Positions 33,062-35,701 of a stretch of 35,701 nt of DNA are shown here, in pieces (the stretch's first letter is position 1; the number at the start of each line of letters is the position of its first letter). The DNA is from a virus: IMG/VR virus record IMGVR_UViG_3300031857_000648, positions 1 through 35,701 of that record; one strand, written 5' to 3'. A program made the position numbers and the translations under genes. Below the pieces are notes generated by a model, which saw nothing but the letters and a program-made list of their open reading frames with translations, did no database searches and was not told the DNA's origin.

Positions 33062-33550
33062 ATGAATAAAGAAATACAAGATACACTTGATTATTTAGGT
33101 TATAAAGTTACAGTTGATGTACCTACAAAACCACCTCACAGAGGTAATAATAAATTTTATTGGTGGAGGAGATACCCAATACATAAAGAACTCCACAAAT
33201 ATCAACCTATAGAAGACAAAATTAAAAATGGTGATTTTAATTATTCACCTTATTGGACTCAAGTACAATATGAGTACTATTGGTTAGCTGAAGCCATTGT
33301 TAAAGCTAAAGGTGAAAAAGAATGGTGTGTAGAAAAAGAACGTGAAATAAGAACTATATATGCTAAGCGTATAAACAAACTATCTGAAGATGCTATGAAA
33401 GATGAGTTTGAACGTTTAGAAGCGTTTAAAAATGATCTTAGACTTCATTATGGTGGTAGTAGAGAAGAAGTTGATACTTTTGTAAATGAGTTTGAGGGTA
33501 GTTTGGATGAATGCGTTACATTTTATAAATTATCTAAAAAGTTAAAATAA
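33062..33550 (+). CDS. Unknown soluble protein, Trp/Tyr-rich
   Basis: 162 residues from ATG 33062 (MNKEIQDTLDYLGY). An in-frame ATG at 33020 would add 14 residues (MFGLLGGLHYIYNV) translated through the GC palindrome, which looks like an untranslated hairpin, so I prefer 33062, but the earlier start cannot be excluded. The body has many aromatic residues (NNKFYWWRRYPIHKELHKYQ, SPYWTQVQYEYYWLAEAIVK) and an acidic-basic helical C-terminal half. No known domain. Its stop overlaps the start of the DpdA-like gene (TAATG), so translational coupling and a related role in DNA modification are possible. Confidence 0.6.
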   Translation: MNKEIQDTLDYLGYKVTVDVPTKPPHRGNNKFYWWRRYPIHKELHKYQPIEDKIKNGDFNYSPYWTQVQYEYYWLAEAIVKAKGEKEWCVEKEREIRTIYAKRINKLSEDAMKDEFERLEAFKNDLRLHYGGSREEVDTFVNEFEGSLDECVTFYKLSKKLK

Positions 33551-34335
33551 TGAAAATATCACATGAAGTTCCCTTAGCGTTACTAGAACGCAGTAAACAT
33601 TTTAATGATTACGATTATTGTTTACCTCACCTGTTAGATAAACATGAAATGTATAAAAATTACTTTCTACAGGCTAGGCTTGATGAACGTTTTATTATTA
33701 TGGATAATGGGTTATTTGAAGGTGTGACTCATACAAATGAGGACTTAATTGAGAAAATTAATTTAATCAAACCTGATATTTTTATAACACCTGATGCTTG
33801 GAACAATACTAGTGCCACTTATAAAAACGCTAAGTATTGGATGAATACTCTTAAAGCACAACTACCATCAGAAACAAAATTAATGGTTGTACTACAGGGT
33901 AAAACAGTTGAAGATTTTATTAATTTATATGATAAGTGTATTGATTTAGGTTTTAAACATTTTGCTTTTAATCATTCATCTGAAGTATATCAACGTTTAT
34001 TTCATCATCCAAATAAACTAGTTAATCAAATGATGGGTAGGATTGAATTGGTTACTTCATTTAAAAAACAAGGTTATATTTTAGACAACCATTATATACA
34101 TTTGTTAGGTGCTAGTTTACCTCAAGAATTTATTTATTATAAGGAATTTAATTACATCAACTCAGTTGATACATCTTCACCTATTATAAATGGTATTTTA
34201 GGAATTACATATGAAGAGTATGGTTTGCTAACTAAACCAACAAATAAGATTGAAGAGTTTTTTGAAGATAGTTTAGATGAACAAATTGGAAATATTACAT
34301 TCAACATAAATAAGTTTAAGGAATATTTATCATAA
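33550..34335 (+). CDS. dpdA: Phage DpdA-like DNA (7-deazaguanine) transglycosylase
   Basis: 261 residues with the outline of the tRNA-guanine transglycosylase/DpdA superfamily. FIIMDNGLFEG (Asp52) is the first acidic position, IFITPDAW and LMVVLQGKT (111-119) lie in the barrel core, HLLGASLPQEF (184-194) is the GG-type base-binding loop, and NSVDTSSP (Asp207) matches the second catalytic Asp, expected to attack the deoxyribose. The CxCxxC zinc site of tRNA TGTs is absent, as I recall for short phage DpdA proteins. DpdA exchanges guanine in DNA for preQ0 or a derivative. The queC gene 1 kb downstream makes preQ0. Naming is by motif pattern, not by search. Confidence 0.72.
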   Translation: MKISHEVPLALLERSKHFNDYDYCLPHLLDKHEMYKNYFLQARLDERFIIMDNGLFEGVTHTNEDLIEKINLIKPDIFITPDAWNNTSATYKNAKYWMNTLKAQLPSETKLMVVLQGKTVEDFINLYDKCIDLGFKHFAFNHSSEVYQRLFHHPNKLVNQMMGRIELVTSFKKQGYILDNHYIHLLGASLPQEFIYYKEFNYINSVDTSSPIINGILGITYEEYGLLTKPTNKIEEFFEDSLDEQIGNITFNINKFKEYLS

Positions 34336-34589
34336 TGAAGAATATAATTATAAAATATTTTAGTGGTCAACCACTAAATATAGATGAGTGTGTTAAACTA
34401 ATGGAGGCTTATATGGTTAAAGTAGGGAAGACTAACTCAACTATAATACAAAAACTAATAGATCCTATGAATCCATTTGGACAAGGAATGTTACAACAAG
34501 CAGTAGAAATATCTGCTCGTACATTGTCTGAGGATTATAATATAACAAGAGTCATTTCAAAAGAAGGTCACTTGTTAATGATATATTAA
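34335..34589 (+). CDS. Small unknown protein following dpdA
   Basis: 84 residues, starting on the TAATG that ends the DpdA-like gene. Mixed helical character; residues 15-60 include CVKLMEAYMVKVGKTN and a MNPFGQGMLQQAVEISART segment; the C-terminus is short and hydrophobic. No known motif. The one-base overlap suggests a linked role or just operon packing. It is the last protein gene before the tRNA cluster. Confidence 0.6.
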   Translation: MKNIIIKYFSGQPLNIDECVKLMEAYMVKVGKTNSTIIQKLIDPMNPFGQGMLQQAVEISARTLSEDYNITRVISKEGHLLMIY

Positions 34590-34594
34590 GTAGG

Positions 34595-34665
34595 CTCCTT
34601 TCGTCTATCGGTTAGGACATCAGGTTTTCATCCTGGAAAGACGAGTTCGATTCTCGTAGGGAGTA
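34595..34665 (+). tRNA. tRNA-Glu (anticodon UUC)
   Basis: A full cloverleaf can be drawn: acceptor GCTCCTT/AGGGAGT (two G-T pairs), D arm GTCT/GGAC, anticodon stem TCAGG/CCTGG with loop TTTTCAT, giving anticodon TTC, and T arm ACGAG-TTCGATT-CTCGT. The discriminator is A. The genome has ACA, not ACCA, after it, so CCA must be added by enzyme. It reads GAA, a very common codon in this AT-rich phage. Confidence 0.95.
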
Positions 34666-34887
34666 CAATGAGTAAGAGATACTCACCAGTCTTTGGATCA
34701 AGTCTTTAACAATGGTCTCGCTCGAGCCGGACAGCGGAATGCCGGTTATAGAGGATGAAAAGGATGTGGACACACTCCTCTCTATTAATGTTGATTTATA
34801 TTTTCATGTGGTAAGACACTAATGTGTTTGTTTTCAAGAAAACTAAACCGTTAAAATCTACTATCCGGAATCTCAGGATGGGGGAAT
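34666..34887 (+). ncRNA. Structured, GC-elevated intergenic stretch between tRNAs, candidate ncRNA
   Basis: About 220 bases without a convincing gene and clearly richer in G+C than the flanking coding DNA. Hairpins that can be drawn: GAGTA/TACTC (34670-34684), AGCCGG/CCGGTT (34725-34747), AGAGGA/TCCTCT (34750-34781), GTTTT/AAAAC with loop CAAG (34830-34843), and CTATCC/GGATGG (34861-34881). No match to RNase P, tmRNA or group I intron signatures is clear. It may be an independent small RNA, or the 5' part of a larger RNA ending in the tRNA-like element that follows. Confidence 0.4.
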
Positions 34888-34968
34888 AGTCAGGTGCTGG
34901 GCAGTTACAGTAATTCCGAGTCTTAGACTTGAGATGAAATTATACAGGTTCGAATCCTGTCCTGACTA
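34888..34968 (+). tRNA. tRNA-like element with aberrant anticodon arm
   Basis: The acceptor stem AGTCAGG/CCTGACT is a perfect 7 bp and the T arm ACAGG-TTCGAAT-CCTGT is perfect. The 3' end has the same A-CA pattern as the flanking tRNAs. The central part is not canonical: it has a short D-arm-like CTG/CAG, then a long hairpin CGAGTC-TTA-GACTTG that can be extended by GTAATT/AATTAT. No ordinary seven-base anticodon loop with T33 results. It could be a tRNA with an unusual arm, a decayed tRNA, or a tRNA-like end of a longer RNA. Isotype not assigned. Confidence 0.5.
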
Positions 34969-34976
34969 CAAATAAT

Positions 34977-35061
34977 GCTCGGGTGGTGGAACTGGTAGAC
35001 ACGCAGGACTTAAAATCCTGTGTCCTTTAAAGACGTGCGGGTTCAAGTCCCGCCCCGAGTA
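34977..35061 (+). tRNA. tRNA-Leu (anticodon UAA)
   Basis: Class II cloverleaf: acceptor GCTCGGG/CCCGAGT (first pair G-T), D region TGGTGGAACTGGTAGACAC, anticodon stem CAGGA/TCCTG with loop CTTAAAA giving TAA, a variable arm GTCCTTTAAAGAC, and T arm GCGGG-TTCAAGT-CCCGC. Discriminator A; CCA not encoded. It reads UUA, the dominant leucine codon in these genes. Confidence 0.96.
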
Positions 35062-35080
35062 CAAAATAAATTTTTAGTAG

Positions 35081-35106
35081 GTTTGGGATACCAAGTCTTC
35101 TTTTTT
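35081..35106 (+). terminator. Probable terminator after the tRNA cluster
   Basis: TTTGG/CCAAG stem around loop GATA (35082-35095), followed by TCTTCTTTTTT. It ends the tRNA/RNA cluster before the next promoter-like motif. Confidence 0.6.
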
Positions 35107-35128
35107 ATATTTATATTATAATAAATAA
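35107..35128 (+). promoter_or_regulatory. Late-promoter-like variant before the last complete gene
   Basis: ATATTTATATTATAATAAATAA combines the ATATTTATA and TATAATAAA halves of the late motif with a 5-base insertion, directly after the terminator and five bases before the start codon region of the gene at 35134. Confidence 0.4.
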
Positions 35129-35133
35129 AAGTT

Positions 35134-35337
35134 ATGTCACAAGAAAATTTTATGTCACTTTATGACTACCTAGGTAAAGCAGCTGGAGGTGAGTTAGGTA
35201 AAAAAGTGTTTGATGCTGCTAAAGAACAAAATCAACCTTATCAACTTAGAGAAGTATCAAATCCAAAATTTAATGGTAAGGTAGTGTTATATACTAAAGA
35301 ATTTTTAGATAAATATTTTAATAAATTACCTTTTTAA
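35134..35337 (+). CDS. Small unknown protein upstream of queC
   Basis: 67 residues (MSQENFMSLYDYLGKAAGGE, then KKVFDAAKEQNQPYQLREVSNPKFNGKVVLYTKEFLDKYF). An N-terminal helical half precedes a C-terminal strand-helix unit. Starts in the AGTTATG context. queC follows by one base between stop and ATG, so the two are probably translated from one mRNA. No domain is recognised; a role in 7-deazaguanine metabolism is possible only by position. Confidence 0.7.
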   Translation: MSQENFMSLYDYLGKAAGGELGKKVFDAAKEQNQPYQLREVSNPKFNGKVVLYTKEFLDKYFNKLPF

Positions 35338-35338
35338 T

Positions 35339-35701
35339 ATGAATAAAAAATATGCAGTTTTGAGTTTAAGTGGAGGAATGGATTCTTCTACTTTATTACT
35401 TCATCTATTACAAGAAGGGTTTGATGTTACATGTTTAAGTTTTGATTATGGTCAAAAACATAAAGTAGAATTAGAACGTGCTACTGAATTAGTAAAATAT
35501 ATTAATAAAAATAATTTAATAGAAACTGATAAGCCAGTATGGGATGAAAGATTTTCTTTAGTTAAACATCAAATCATTAAATTAGATGGTTTATCTCAAT
35601 TACTAAATTCATCATTAGTAGAAGGTGGTTCTGAAGTACCTGAAGGTCACTACGCAGAAGAAAATATGAAGGATACTGTAGTACCTAATCGTAATAAAAT
35701 A
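35339..35701 (+). CDS. queC: 7-cyano-7-deazaguanine (preQ0) synthase QueC, N-terminal part
   Basis: 121 codons from ATG 35339 to the window edge, open at the 3' end; full QueC proteins are around 220 residues. The PP-loop ATPase motif SLSGGMDSST is at 9-18, followed by LSFDYGQKH, the usual QueC FxYGQRH segment. Near the visible end, VPEGHYAEENMKDTVVPNRN is the family hallmark (P.GHY....M..TVVPNRN). QueC converts 7-carboxy-7-deazaguanine to preQ0 using ATP and ammonia. With the DpdA-like gene upstream, its product is likely meant for DNA rather than tRNA. queD, queE and a GTP cyclohydrolase are expected downstream. Confidence 0.93.
   Translation, partial: MNKKYAVLSLSGGMDSSTLLLHLLQEGFDVTCLSFDYGQKHKVELERATELVKYINKNNLIETDKPVWDERFSLVKHQIIKLDGLSQLLNSSLVEGGSEVPEGHYAEENMKDTVVPNRNKI

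Noticed and set aside
34669-34710. A 13-residue reading frame (MSKRYSPVFGSSL) directly after tRNA-Glu
   Set aside because: Too short, no start context like other genes, and its bases take part in the GAGTA/TACTC hairpin.
34835-34850. CAAGAAAACTAAACCG resembles the conserved ACAGAAAA..AAACCG of RNase P RNA
   Set aside because: The other conserved RNase P blocks are missing, and a tRNA-like element begins within 40 bases.
34888-34968. Reading the TTA in the central hairpin as an ochre-suppressor anticodon
   Set aside because: TAA ends almost every gene here, so a suppressor would be harmful. The loop also lacks the T before the anticodon and has no normal stem geometry.

Overview
The window is about 35.7 kb of an AT-rich, strictly one-directional (+ strand) double-stranded DNA phage genome. 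It comes from a contractile-tailed, T4-like virus. The support is a recognisable tail sheath, tail tube and gp15-like tail terminator, a LysM-type gp53-like baseplate protein, a gp32/UvsX/gp41-type replication set and class I ribonucleotide reductase. Genes are packed, often with 1-base TAATG stop/start overlaps. No host housekeeping gene and no integrase is visible. The host is probably in Bacteroidota: Shine-Dalgarno sequences are essentially absent, and two promoters match the TTTG-N20-TAnnTTTG layout of that phylum. This host assignment is inference.

Layout. 1-2307: neck and tail-terminator genes plus a small fibre-like protein. 2341-9803: three large Ser/Thr/Gly-rich fibre-type proteins and two tiny proteins; one fibre carries a 27-bp tandem repeat. 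9806-10562: three small genes. 10622-16179: sheath, tube, a probable assembly-chaperone pair with a possible programmed frameshift, and a tape-measure-like protein. 16224-22099: baseplate and hub block, including a 948-residue hub protein ending in a tail-lysozyme domain. 22149-23095: two small proteins with N-termini like capsid-targeting peptides.

A terminator and a Bacteroidota-type promoter then separate the virion block from the replication block. 23202-32012: compact divergent family A DNA polymerase, gp32-like ssDNA-binding protein, UvsX recombinase, FEN-type 5' nuclease, gp41 helicase, NrdB and NrdA. 32024-34589: a four-helix membrane/coiled-coil protein, an unknown protein, a phage DpdA-like DNA transglycosylase and a small unknown. 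34595-35061: tRNA-Glu, a structured unexplained RNA-like stretch, an odd tRNA-like element and tRNA-Leu. The window ends in a small gene and the start of queC.

An exact 14-base motif, ATATTTATAATAAA, lies 11-21 bases before six virion-gene starts, and four close variants precede others. It is probably the phage's late promoter. DpdA-like plus QueC suggests that the phage makes preQ0 and places a 7-deazaguanine in its own DNA, a known anti-restriction strategy; the rest of the pathway would lie just past the right edge.
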